DNA of 11,936 nucleotides from Bacteroidales bacterium. GTDB lineage: Bacteria; Bacteroidota; Bacteroidia; Bacteroidales; Paludibacteraceae. Under the pieces are notes generated by a model. The model was not told the origin of the DNA. It did no database searches and saw nothing but the letters and a program-made list of their open reading frames with translations. Made by a program: the position numbers and the translations under genes. Location: positions 1 through 11,936 of the forward strand of contig SFDZ01000035.1 in assembly GCA_004557405.1 (NCBI GenBank), given 5' to 3'. Below, piece by piece: positions 1 to 7,762 of this stretch; position 1 is the first letter of the stretch, and every line of letters begins with the position of its first letter.

Positions 1-42
1 ACTAAGCTGATGCTCGCTCACACGATAGATAAATCGCTGAGG

Positions 43-297
43 TTAATCGGCAGTACCTTCTGCAGTAGCCTGCCACGACCGATGGCCAGGTGTATTATCC
101 AGTAGTTCCAGCCTCGGATGGGTACGGATGATACCACATTGGAATCCGCCCTCAGCCAGAGCGGCTAAGAACTCATCCTCGTCATTGCTATTGGCGTACA
201 ATTCCGGATGCCGCGCATAGTATAACTTTGTCGGACACGACAATGCAATTTTAAAAGCCGATTTCGTGAACGGCTTGTTGGTAGTGATAGTCATCAT
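43..297 (-). pseudogene. DUF2779-like N-terminal fragment, apparently broken
   Basis: The start is one of two adjacent ATG codons (297-295 or 294-292), just after the DUF2130 stop at 301-299. An ATG at 351 would lie inside DUF2130 and is less likely. The first 55 or so residues (TKSAFKIALSCPTKLYY, then FLAALAEGGFQCG) match what I know of DUF2779 N-termini. That family normally runs to several hundred residues and continues after 'GGFQ.G' with a different sequence. Here about 30 unrelated residues follow (HPRLELLDNTPGHRSW) and the frame stops after 84 residues. Beyond the TAA the same frame stays open to the window edge. The gene is therefore probably a chimera or a deletion remnant. I do not recognise the tail. 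DUF2779 has no function I can state with confidence. The one-base spacing implies coupled translation with the DUF2130 gene. Confidence 0.55.
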
Positions 298-298
298 A

Positions 299-1591
299 TT
301 ATTCGTCTTCTTGTGGCTCGTTATTATCCGAATGGTTCTTTCTGGCCTCATCGAACTTGGCTTTCATAGTCGGGTTTCCGTAAGTGAGACGTTTGACTGT
401 TACATCCTGTAACTTTTTGTCTGCTGCGTCCAGATTATCGCCCGATTTCACGAGATTCTCACGCACTTTGGTCAGATGCTGGATAGTCTTGTCTATCTCC
501 TCTATAGCGTTGTGGAAACGGTCGTTAGCCAAGCGCACATTACGGGTAAAGCCATCCTTAAAGCTCATCAGTTTCTCTTCAAAATTCGTCACATCCACCT
601 GTTGCTTCCTTACAAGCATCAACTCGCGTTTGGCTTCAATACTCTTCTTGTTGGCTTGACACAATAGTGTGATAATGGGTATGAAGAACTGCGGACGGAT
701 GACGTACATCTTCTCGAAACGATGGCTCACGTCCACAATACCACCGTTGTATAATTCGCTATCAGGCTCGAGCATCGACACTAATACTGCGTATTCGCAG
801 TTTTTCTTCTTGCGATCGGAGTCTAACTTGGCAAAGAAATCCTCATTTTTGTGCTTTGTCGCGGTAGCATCGTTTTCGTTCTTCATCTCGAACATGATGG
901 AGACGTACTCTACGTCGTCGTCACTCTTGTCGCGGAAAACAAAATCACCTTTCGTTCCTTCGACCACTTCGTTATCCTTCTCAAAATAGGCGTTAGGCAT
1001 CATCTGCCTCAAATTCTGTTCAAAGAGCGTTGAGCAGTGTTGCTCCAGTGTCTCGCCTACCATCTTCGTGGATAAGCGCACTTTCATGTCCTTGTAGTAC
1101 GCCACTTGCTCTTTGGCCATTTGCAAGCGAGTTTCATAGTCGGCTTTTATGTTCTGCTCCTTTAGAAGAGCTTCTGACGCAGCCAACTTTTTGTCATTCT
1201 CTAACTGCTGAATCCTTTGGTCTTTATCCATAACAGCTTCCTGCACAGCAGCTTTCTTCGCTACCTCAAAGTTCTGAATCTGCAGTTTGAGTTTCTCAAT
1301 CTCCGACTCTTTGTCGCGGAGCAAATTATCTTTGGCTTGCAGCACATTCTGATTCTCTTGCGCTATGCGCATGCGCTCGTTCTGCTGACGAGCAGCCTCG
1401 GCTTGCTGACGCGCTTCTTCCGCCTGCTTCTCAGCCTGTAGGCGCGCTTTATGGGTCTGCTCCAGTTCATGGATGCGACGAGCCAACTCGTCATCAAACT
1501 CCTTGTTCTTTACTTGGCTAAGCAATGCCGCATAGTCATTCTCATCTACGGTGAAAACATTTCCACAGTTTGGGCATTTAAGTTCCTTCAT
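299..1591 (-). CDS. DUF2130 family protein, PD-(D/E)XK-like nuclease with coiled coil
   Basis: The protein has 430 residues starting at ATG 1591 (MKELKCPNCGNVF, the usual family opening). An upstream in-frame ATG at 1621 would add ten residues unlike the family. Residues 5-8 form a single CPNC zinc-ribbon-like knuckle. Residues about 25-170 are a long charged coiled coil rich in Ala, Glu, Gln and Arg. The conserved domain follows, with GETLEQHC at 179-186, G215-D216, and E235-M-K237. That spacing fits the D...ExK signature of the PD-(D/E)XK nuclease fold, which is my inference from the motif. A second helical stretch covers about 315-400, and the last ten residues are acidic. The biological role of the family is unknown; nuclease activity or a mobile or defence context is plausible but not shown. 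It is transcribed from the promoter at 1652-1684 and precedes the DUF2779-like fragment. Confidence 0.85.
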   Translation of the reverse strand: MKELKCPNCGNVFTVDENDYAALLSQVKNKEFDDELARRIHELEQTHKARLQAEKQAEEARQQAEAARQQNERMRIAQENQNVLQAKDNLLRDKESEIEKLKLQIQNFEVAKKAAVQEAVMDKDQRIQQLENDKKLAASEALLKEQNIKADYETRLQMAKEQVAYYKDMKVRLSTKMVGETLEQHCSTLFEQNLRQMMPNAYFEKDNEVVEGTKGDFVFRDKSDDDVEYVSIMFEMKNENDATATKHKNEDFFAKLDSDRKKKNCEYAVLVSMLEPDSELYNGGIVDVSHRFEKMYVIRPQFFIPIITLLCQANKKSIEAKRELMLVRKQQVDVTNFEEKLMSFKDGFTRNVRLANDRFHNAIEEIDKTIQHLTKVRENLVKSGDNLDAADKKLQDVTVKRLTYGNPTMKAKFDEARKNHSDNNEPQEDE

Positions 1592-1651
1592 GATATCTGC
1601 CCTGATTCGTGTCGGGCACAACTATTAAAGTTAGTTAAAATAATTACGTTG

Positions 1652-1684
1652 CAAAGATACAACATTTTTTTTGATATATACAAA
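1652..1684 (-). promoter_or_regulatory. Bacteroides-type promoter for the DUF2130 gene
   Basis: Read on the minus strand, TTTG (1684-1681) is followed after 21 bases by TATCTTTG (1659-1652). This is an exact match to the Bacteroidetes primary-sigma consensus of a -33 TTTG and a -7 TAnnTTTG. Transcription should begin near 1645, leaving a leader of about 50 bases before ATG 1591. I see no hairpin of note in that leader. Confidence 0.75.
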
Positions 1685-1854
1685 TTTTGGAGAAATTTAA
1701 ATTTTCCTTTGTTTTCACTCAACCGCAAAATTGTTTCCTTTTTTTGGGCGGTTATTCCTGTCAAATTAGTGTTTTTGTCGTTGCTTTACTATCATATTGT
1801 GTGTCGAAATGATGAAAAAATCCGAAATCGTTTTTATAAGTGGATTATTTTTTA

Positions 1855-1862
1855 TAATTTTG
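1855..1862 (+). promoter_or_regulatory. Probable -7 box for the M6 protease gene
   Basis: TAATTTTG matches the Bacteroidetes -7 element TAnnTTTG and lies 28 bases before ATG 1891, giving a short leader of roughly 20 bases. I see no good TTTG about 20 bases upstream, only a T-rich run near 1830-1836, so the -33 part is weak. The rest of the divergent intergenic region (1592-1890) is AT-rich, and I find no gene or repeat in it. Confidence 0.5.
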
Positions 1863-1890
1863 CAGGTTCAAAGCAAAAATCTATTTCACA

Positions 1891-4737
1891 ATGAAACGTT
1901 TATCGCTGATATTATTATTACAATGTAGTTTGTGTGTTCTGCTCTTTGGTGTGCCGGCCACGCCCGAAGTGTTGCGTGTATTGCAGCCCGATGGTTCCGA
2001 ATTGTCGGTGCTGTTGCGTGGCGACGAGTTTTTTCATTACACCACTACCGAAGATGGCTATTTGGTGTCGCGCAACGAGGCCGGCTACTACGAATATGCC
2101 GAGTTTACGCCCGATTTTCATGCGCGTTTGTCGGGTGTTCGTGCACGCAGTGTCGCCAATCGTACGGCTGCCGATCGTCGGTTGTTGAAACGTGTAGGCA
2201 AGCCGGCAGCAGCGTTGGCACGCAAAAGTGTGTCGTATGCACAAGCGGGTATGATGCGTTTCCCGCATAATGGCAGTCCGAAAAGTTTGGTGATTTTGGC
2301 CGAGTTTTCCAATCTGTCGTTCAAAGTGGCTAATCCGCAGAGTGCGTTCACCGACTTGCTGAATCAATCGGGGTATGCGCAAAACGGTGCCACCGGTTCG
2401 GCGCGCGACTATTTCATAGCATGCAGCGATAGTGTGTTTCAGCCTGAATTTGTGGTTGTCGGCCCGGTAAAACTTGATCATCCCTATAATTATTATGGTG
2501 GCAACGATGCCAACAATAACGATAAGGCGCCGTCGCAGATGATTATCGATGCGTGTCGCAAAGCCGATACGCTGGGTATCGATTTTTCGGAGTACGATAC
2601 CGATGGCGATGGTTATGTGGACAATGTGTTTGTCTATTATGCCGGTTACAACGAAGCCGAGGGCGGTCCGGCTGAGACGGTTTGGCCGCATCGGTGGCGT
2701 GTGCAGTCGGCTGTGCGCATCGATGGTGTGCTGCTCAACGACTATGCTTGTACGTCGGAGTTGCGTGGCAATTCGGGCTCAACGATGTGCGGCATTGGCA
2801 CTTTTTGCCACGAATTTACGCATGTGTTTGGTTTCCCCGATTTGTATGTGACGGATTATAATCCGGCCGGTAAAGATCTCGGTTCGTGGGATATTATGTC
2901 GAGCGGTTCGTACAACAACAATGGTCGTACGCCACCGACCTATTCGGCTTACGAGCGTTTCTATTTGGGCTGGCTCAAGCCGCAAGTGTTGTCGGAACCA
3001 ACGGTGGTGTCGTTGTCGCATTTGCTGAAATCGAACGAGGCCTGCTTGATATCGCCTACGCGCGCTCACAATATGAATGGTGTATCGCCCAATCCTGCAC
3101 AATTTTTCTTGCTCGAGAATCGCCAAAAACAGGGTTGGGATGCCTATTTGCCGGGTTCCGGACTTCTGATTACGCGCATCAATTACAATGCCTCGCGTTG
3201 GAATTCGAATACGTTGAACAACGATACTGCTTCGTTGGGTGTCGAAATTATGGCGGCCAATCCGGCGGCCAATGGTACGGCTAGCGATACCTATCCCGGC
3301 ACTCGCAATGTAACCGGTTTCTTCCCGACATTGAAAAATGGCACCTCGTTGGAGCAGCCGATAACTTACATAACGGACCGGAATGGCATAGTTACATTCC
3401 GTTACGATGGCGGTGGCGCCGGTTTCCCTGTGTATGAACCTTTTCCCGAAACATTGGCGCTCTTTAAGACCATTCAGGAGCAACCGTCTGATACTCAGTA
3501 TGTTGATATAAATGGTAAATGGCTGACGGATAAACTGAATATTTCTTTGTCGTCGGGCGAAAATTTCCAGATAGCCAAAGTTGGTGCCGACGAGTGGGGT
3601 AGTGCGGTGGACTATATGCCGGAGTCCGATTCGACGTTGCAGACCAAATTGTTGGTGCGCTATTTCCCCATGTATGCTTCGTTTTCGGATCTGCATCGCG
3701 ATACGATTTCGATAGTGTTGGATAAATACACCACTTACCATATTTATTTGTCCGGTCAATCGTCGCGGCCGGTGTTGGTGGAAGTGCCGGTGGCAGTGGC
3801 TGCAGTCGATACCACAAGTCAATCGTACACGGCGGCTTGGGAGGCGGCTTTCGATGCCACAGGTTATTATTTGTCGGCCTACACTTACGATTCGGTTGGT
3901 ACAAGTACGCTTGTCGAAGAGTTTACCGACTTTGATGTCGCTTGTGCTGTCGATTGGCATGCGTCGTTTGACGTTGTCAATTCCACTATTTATGGCAATC
4001 AGGCACCGTCGGTTGTATTCGATGTGAGTAGCGATACGTTGTGGACGGAGCGCTATTGTTTCCCGGTCGCCAAGATAAGTTTTTGGATGCACTGCATGGG
4101 TGCGGCCGGCAGCGTGTTGAGTGTCGATGGTTATGCCGATGGCACTTGGTCGCGCATCGATTCGGTGATTATCGAGAAGAGCATGTTGCGCACAACGTAC
4201 GAGATGCCATTGCCGGCGGGTAATGCTTTCACGCAATTCCGCATTGCCTATCAGAAAAAAGCCGGCAAGTTGTTGTTCGACGATTTTACCGTGCATTTTG
4301 CCGGTACTGTAGCGTATCAATGTCATCATCAGCATGTCGAGGCGTTGACTTATGTCGTAGAACAATTATCGCCCGATGTGGAATATCGCTATCGTGTGCA
4401 AGCCACCGATAAGACGGAATATTACGAAAATATTACTGATTTTTCGAACGAAATATGTGTACGCACACAAGTGTTTATCGATAATGACCCGCGCAAACTG
4501 ACCATTCGGCAAACAGATGCAGGTACATACGAAGTACAATTGACCGAATTGAAAACGGATTATCATTTGTACATTTACACATTAGATGGACGTTTGATGG
4601 CCGATATTGCACCGACCGGTGTGGTGATAGAGGTGCCGGTGTTGCCGGCTAACGGCATCTATCTGCTGAAATATACGTCGGTGAACGATAGAAGCCGTAA
4701 GGATCCGTCGGGAAAATTGCTGTATCAGACGAAATGA
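1891..4737 (+). CDS. secreted M6-family (InhA-like) metalloprotease, probable T9SS cargo
   Basis: The protein has 948 residues. Residues 1 to about 22 are a signal peptide with a Leu-rich core and a probable cut after GVPA. Residues 23 to about 100 are the short domain that opens many M6 proteases (QPDG, then TTEDGYLV). The peptidase domain follows. D236-T-D-G-D-G-Y-V-D244 is a calcium-loop motif. H307-E-F-T-H311 with G314 and D317 is the HExxHxxGxxD zinc site. M336 in SWDIMSSGSY fits the Met-turn. Residues about 520-630 look like an Ig-type beta-sandwich. A fibronectin III-like domain begins near 631 and appears to resume at about 808-862, with a jelly-roll-like segment between its halves that ends in LLFDDFTV. 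The last 85 or so residues (LYIYTLDGRLM, LPANGIYLLKY, then GKLLYQTK) resemble a type A T9SS sorting domain. The likely role is extracellular or surface proteolysis. All zinc ligands are present, so it should be active. The family call is firm; the C-terminal domain boundaries are inferred. Confidence 0.9.
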   Translation: MKRLSLILLLQCSLCVLLFGVPATPEVLRVLQPDGSELSVLLRGDEFFHYTTTEDGYLVSRNEAGYYEYAEFTPDFHARLSGVRARSVANRTAADRRLLKRVGKPAAALARKSVSYAQAGMMRFPHNGSPKSLVILAEFSNLSFKVANPQSAFTDLLNQSGYAQNGATGSARDYFIACSDSVFQPEFVVVGPVKLDHPYNYYGGNDANNNDKAPSQMIIDACRKADTLGIDFSEYDTDGDGYVDNVFVYYAGYNEAEGGPAETVWPHRWRVQSAVRIDGVLLNDYACTSELRGNSGSTMCGIGTFCHEFTHVFGFPDLYVTDYNPAGKDLGSWDIMSSGSYNNNGRTPPTYSAYERFYLGWLKPQVLSEPTVVSLSHLLKSNEACLISPTRAHNMNGVSPNPAQFFLLENRQKQGWDAYLPGSGLLITRINYNASRWNSNTLNNDTASLGVEIMAANPAANGTASDTYPGTRNVTGFFPTLKNGTSLEQPITYITDRNGIVTFRYDGGGAGFPVYEPFPETLALFKTIQEQPSDTQYVDINGKWLTDKLNISLSSGENFQIAKVGADEWGSAVDYMPESDSTLQTKLLVRYFPMYASFSDLHRDTISIVLDKYTTYHIYLSGQSSRPVLVEVPVAVAAVDTTSQSYTAAWEAAFDATGYYLSAYTYDSVGTSTLVEEFTDFDVACAVDWHASFDVVNSTIYGNQAPSVVFDVSSDTLWTERYCFPVAKISFWMHCMGAAGSVLSVDGYADGTWSRIDSVIIEKSMLRTTYEMPLPAGNAFTQFRIAYQKKAGKLLFDDFTVHFAGTVAYQCHHQHVEALTYVVEQLSPDVEYRYRVQATDKTEYYENITDFSNEICVRTQVFIDNDPRKLTIRQTDAGTYEVQLTELKTDYHLYIYTLDGRLMADIAPTGVVIEVPVLPANGIYLLKYTSVNDRSRKDPSGKLLYQTK

Positions 4738-4861
4738 TGATGTCGTATTTGACTATAAATCAATAAATTATTAACTGCGTTTGTTCTTTTCCGCTTACGA
4801 TGAGTAGGTAACGGAATGCTTGTGAAAGCACTTGGGAATAGATGCCAAAAACAGATATATT

Positions 4862-6172
4862 ATGGGAAATCTTGTTGCTATTGTCGGTCGGCCGAACGTG
4901 GGCAAATCGACATTGTTTAATCGTTTGACGCAGACGCGTCGAGCTATTGTGAACGAGGAGGCCGGCACAACGCGCGACCGCCAATATGGGTTGAGCGAGT
5001 GGTGCGGACGTTCTTTTTCGGTGGTCGATACGGGCGGCTGGGTGGTCAATTCCGAAGATGTGTTCGAGGAGGAGATAAATCGCCAAGTGGGTATTGCCAT
5101 CGAAGAGGCTGACGTGATTTTGTTTGTGGTCGATGTGTTGAGCGGCATCACCGATTTGGATTTGCATGTGGCCGACATTTTACGCCGTTGCCGTAAACCG
5201 GTGATGGTGGTGGCCAACAAGGTCGATACGTTCGATTTGCAGTATCAGGCGGCCGAATTTTATGGCCTCGGTTTGGGCGAACCGTTCATTATGTCGGCGG
5301 TCAACGGCTTGGGTAGCGGCGAACTGCTGGATGCGCTGCTGACGCACTTCAAGTCGGAGGTGAACGATGCGTTGGAAGATTTACCAAAAATAGCCATCGT
5401 CGGACGGCCGAACGCTGGAAAATCGTCGATAGTGAACGCTTTCATCGGCGAAGAACGCCACATTGTTACCGACATTGCCGGCACCACGCGCGACTCTATC
5501 TACACCAAATACGATAAGTTCGGACACGCTTTCTATTTGGTCGATACGGCAGGCATCCGCAAAAAATCGAAAGTGAGCGAAGATATTGAGTATTACTCGG
5601 TTATTCGCGCCATTCGCGCCATCGAGGCATCTGATGTGTGTATTTTGATGATTGATGCCACGCGCGGCATCGAAAGTCAGGATTTGAACATTTTCTCGCT
5701 TGTGCAGAAAAATCGTAAAGGATTGGTTGTGTGCGTGAATAAATGGGATTTGGTGGAACAGAAAGAGGCCAAAGACATCAAAACCTACGAGAAAAATATA
5801 CGCGAGCGGTTGGCGCCGTTTGTCGATTTTCCGATTGTGTTTGCATCGGCACTGACCAAGCAACGCATATTCAAAGTCCTCGAAGTGGCGATGCAGGTGT
5901 ACGAAAACAAAAACCGCAAAGTGCCGACAGCGCGTCTGAACGAATACTTCCTGCCGCTGATCGAAAACTATCCGCCGCCGGCCTACAAAGGTAAATACGT
6001 GAAGATAAAATATGTGGCTCAACTGCCTAATACTCAGGTGCCTACATTTGTGTTTTTTGCCAATTTGCCACAATATATCAAAGCGCCGTATTTGCGTTTC
6101 TTGGAGAATAAATTGCGCAGTACATGGAATTTCAGTGGGACACCTATTTTGCTCTTCCCGCGACAGAAATAG
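4862..6172 (+). CDS. der: ribosome biogenesis GTPase Der (EngA)
   Basis: This is a tandem-GTPase protein needed for late assembly of the 50S ribosomal subunit. It has 436 residues, the usual family length. The start at ATG 4862 gives MGNLVAIVGRPNVGKS, the standard opening; an in-frame ATG at 4832 would add ten non-conserved residues. GTPase domain 1 has its P-loop at 9-16 (GRPNVGKS), a TTRDRQYG switch, DTGG and NKVD. Domain 2 has its P-loop at 181-188 (GRPNAGKS), AGTTRDS, DTAG and NKWD. Residues about 350-436 form the KH-like RNA-binding domain, ending TPILLFPRQK. All nucleotide-binding motifs are intact. I see no TAnnTTTG box in the 124 bases upstream, so its promoter is unplaced. The cstA-like gene starts 12 bases after its stop, suggesting co-transcription. 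Confidence 0.97.
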   Translation: MGNLVAIVGRPNVGKSTLFNRLTQTRRAIVNEEAGTTRDRQYGLSEWCGRSFSVVDTGGWVVNSEDVFEEEINRQVGIAIEEADVILFVVDVLSGITDLDLHVADILRRCRKPVMVVANKVDTFDLQYQAAEFYGLGLGEPFIMSAVNGLGSGELLDALLTHFKSEVNDALEDLPKIAIVGRPNAGKSSIVNAFIGEERHIVTDIAGTTRDSIYTKYDKFGHAFYLVDTAGIRKKSKVSEDIEYYSVIRAIRAIEASDVCILMIDATRGIESQDLNIFSLVQKNRKGLVVCVNKWDLVEQKEAKDIKTYEKNIRERLAPFVDFPIVFASALTKQRIFKVLEVAMQVYENKNRKVPTARLNEYFLPLIENYPPPAYKGKYVKIKYVAQLPNTQVPTFVFFANLPQYIKAPYLRFLENKLRSTWNFSGTPILLFPRQK

Positions 6173-6184
6173 TTGTCAGATGAT

Positions 6185-7612
6185 ATGATTTCGTTTGCAG
6201 TTTCGATAGTGTTGTTGGTGGTGGGTTATGTGCTGTATGGCGCATTTGTCGAGAGGGTTTTCGGCATCGACTATCAGCGGCCTACGCCTGCAGTGGACAA
6301 AGCCGACGGTGTGGACTATGTGCCGTTGCCGGCTTGGCGCATTTTTTTGATACAATTTCTGAATATTGCCGGTCTTGGCCCAATTTTCGGTGCCATCATG
6401 GGCATATTTTTCGGCCCGAGCGCATTTTTGTGGATTGTGTTCGGCACTATTTTCGCCGGCGGCGTTCACGACTATTTGTCGGGTATGATGTCGTTGCGGC
6501 GGGGTGGTATCAGCCTGCCCGAAGTGGTGGGCGATGAACTGGGTGTCGGCGTAAAACAATTTATGCGTGTGCTGTCGCTGGTGTTGCTGCTGCTGCTTAC
6601 CACCACGTTTCTCACCGGGCCGGCCAACTTGTTGCATAGTTTGGTGAGCAGTGTCGATGTGGTGTGGTGGATTGTCATTGTGTTTGCGTATTACATTTTG
6701 GCCACCTTGCTGCCTGTCGACAAAATCATCGGTCGTTTTTATCCGGTTTTTGGTGCCGTATTGTTGTTTATGGGCTTGGGCATCATGGTCGTGATGTTGG
6801 TCGGGCAAGCACCCATTCCCGAGTTGACCGATGGATTGCAGAGCGTGCATCCACAGGGTTATCCGCTCTTTCCGATGATGTTTGTCAGCATAGCGTGTGG
6901 CGCTATTAGCGGTTTTCATGGTACGCAGTCGCCCATCATGGCGCGTTGCATGACCAACGAACGTCAAGGGCGGCGCATCTTTTACGGTGCCATGGTGGCC
7001 GAAGGCATTTTGGCTCTGATTTGGGCGGCTGCCGCAGGTTCGTTTTTTGGCGGAGTAGGCGGTTTGCAGGCTTTTGCGGCCGAGCATGCCGGCGAAAATA
7101 TTGCTGCCTTGGTCATCGACCGCATTTCGCGCAGTTGGCTTGGCACTGTCGGTGGCATTTTGGCTATTATCGGCGTGGTGGCGGCGCCCATTACCTCGGG
7201 CGATACGGCGTTGCGCAGCGCGCGTCTGATTGTGGCCGACTTTTTGCACCTCGACCAAAAAGCGATTCCCAAACGGCTGCTGATTTCCATTCCGATGTTT
7301 TTGGTCGTGTTCGGCATGACGTTCGTCAATTTCGACATCGTGTGGCGCTATTTTGCGTGGACTAATCAGACATTGGCCTGTTTTACATTGTGGACCGGCG
7401 CGGTATTCCTCTGTAAAACATCGCGTTACCGCTTCGGTTACTTGGTAGCGTTGCTGCCGGCGGTGTTTATGACGGCGGTTTGTTCGTGCTACATTGTGGT
7501 GGCGCCCGAAGGCTTTGCCTTGCCTATGCCGATAGGTTATGCGGTGGCGGCGTTGGCGTGCGTGGTGTGTGTGTCGCTGTTTGTGCTGTGGATGCGTAAG
7601 TTGGCGCGGTAA
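6185..7612 (+). CDS. cstA: CstA-family carbon starvation protein / peptide transporter
   Basis: This inner-membrane protein has 475 residues. The start is ATG 6185 (MISFAVSIVLLVVGYVLYG); a TTG at 6173 abutting the der stop would add four residues and is less likely. Family signatures are GPIFGAIMG near the N-terminus, DYLSGMMSLRRGG from residue 96, GFHGTQSPIMARC from 243, and TSGDTALRSAR from 337. The sequence contains about a dozen hydrophobic membrane-spanning stretches. E. coli CstA is about 700 residues; this shorter form without the long C-terminal extension is, to my knowledge, usual in Bacteroidales. CstA relatives take up peptides or pyruvate under carbon limitation, but the substrate here cannot be read from sequence. 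It lies 12 bases downstream of der and is closed by the terminator at 7675-7712. Confidence 0.92.
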   Translation: MISFAVSIVLLVVGYVLYGAFVERVFGIDYQRPTPAVDKADGVDYVPLPAWRIFLIQFLNIAGLGPIFGAIMGIFFGPSAFLWIVFGTIFAGGVHDYLSGMMSLRRGGISLPEVVGDELGVGVKQFMRVLSLVLLLLLTTTFLTGPANLLHSLVSSVDVVWWIVIVFAYYILATLLPVDKIIGRFYPVFGAVLLFMGLGIMVVMLVGQAPIPELTDGLQSVHPQGYPLFPMMFVSIACGAISGFHGTQSPIMARCMTNERQGRRIFYGAMVAEGILALIWAAAAGSFFGGVGGLQAFAAEHAGENIAALVIDRISRSWLGTVGGILAIIGVVAAPITSGDTALRSARLIVADFLHLDQKAIPKRLLISIPMFLVVFGMTFVNFDIVWRYFAWTNQTLACFTLWTGAVFLCKTSRYRFGYLVALLPAVFMTAVCSCYIVVAPEGFALPMPIGYAVAALACVVCVSLFVLWMRKLAR

Positions 7613-7674
7613 TGTGTTGCATATAGATGTTCCATGTCGGGTTGGTAACCTGTCGTGAAAAATAAAAGAAAATC

Positions 7675-7712
7675 TGCCAAAATGTCAGTGATGACGGCTT
7701 GGCATTTTTTTT
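7675..7712 (+). terminator. Rho-independent terminator after the cstA-like gene
   Basis: Outer stem TGCCAA (7675-7680) pairs with TTGGCA (7699-7704). A symmetric 3x3 internal loop separates it from inner stem GTCA (7684-7687) pairing with TGAC (7692-7695) around a GTGA tetraloop. A run of eight Ts follows directly. It should end the der-cstA transcript 63 bases past the stop codon. Confidence 0.85.
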
Positions 7713-7762
7713 GTTGTCGAACGAGTACATCACTCGAAATGATAAACAAAAAATATACAATT

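Noticed and set aside
1451..1894. A 147-codon plus-strand frame crossing the divergent promoter region and overlapping the M6 start by ATGA
   Set aside because: Its first part is antisense to DUF2130, the rest is AT-rich intergenic sequence containing both promoters; low-complexity Phe/Leu/Ile translation.
2779..4365. A 528-codon open frame on the minus strand, antisense to the M6 protease gene
   Set aside because: It lies wholly inside a well-supported gene, is rich in Arg, Ile and His, matches no family I know, and is explained by codon bias of the sense strand.
4780..4812. TTTG followed after 21 bases by TAGGTAAC, considered as the der promoter
   Set aside because: The second box matches TAnnTTTG poorly, so the der promoter remains unplaced.
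4817..4830. Hairpin TGCTT-gtga-AAGCA before der, considered as a terminator for the M6 gene
   Set aside because: The stem is 5 bp and no T-run follows; it may be chance.
6176..7258. A 360-codon open frame antisense to the cstA-like gene
   Set aside because: It is a His/Gln-rich translation opposite a membrane-protein gene with clear family motifs; a shadow frame.
7722..7736. Inverted repeat CGAGT-acatc-ACTCG upstream of htpG, considered as a CIRCE/HrcA heat-shock operator
   Set aside because: The arms are only 5 bp, the spacer is 5 and not 9 bases, and the TTAGCACTC core is absent.
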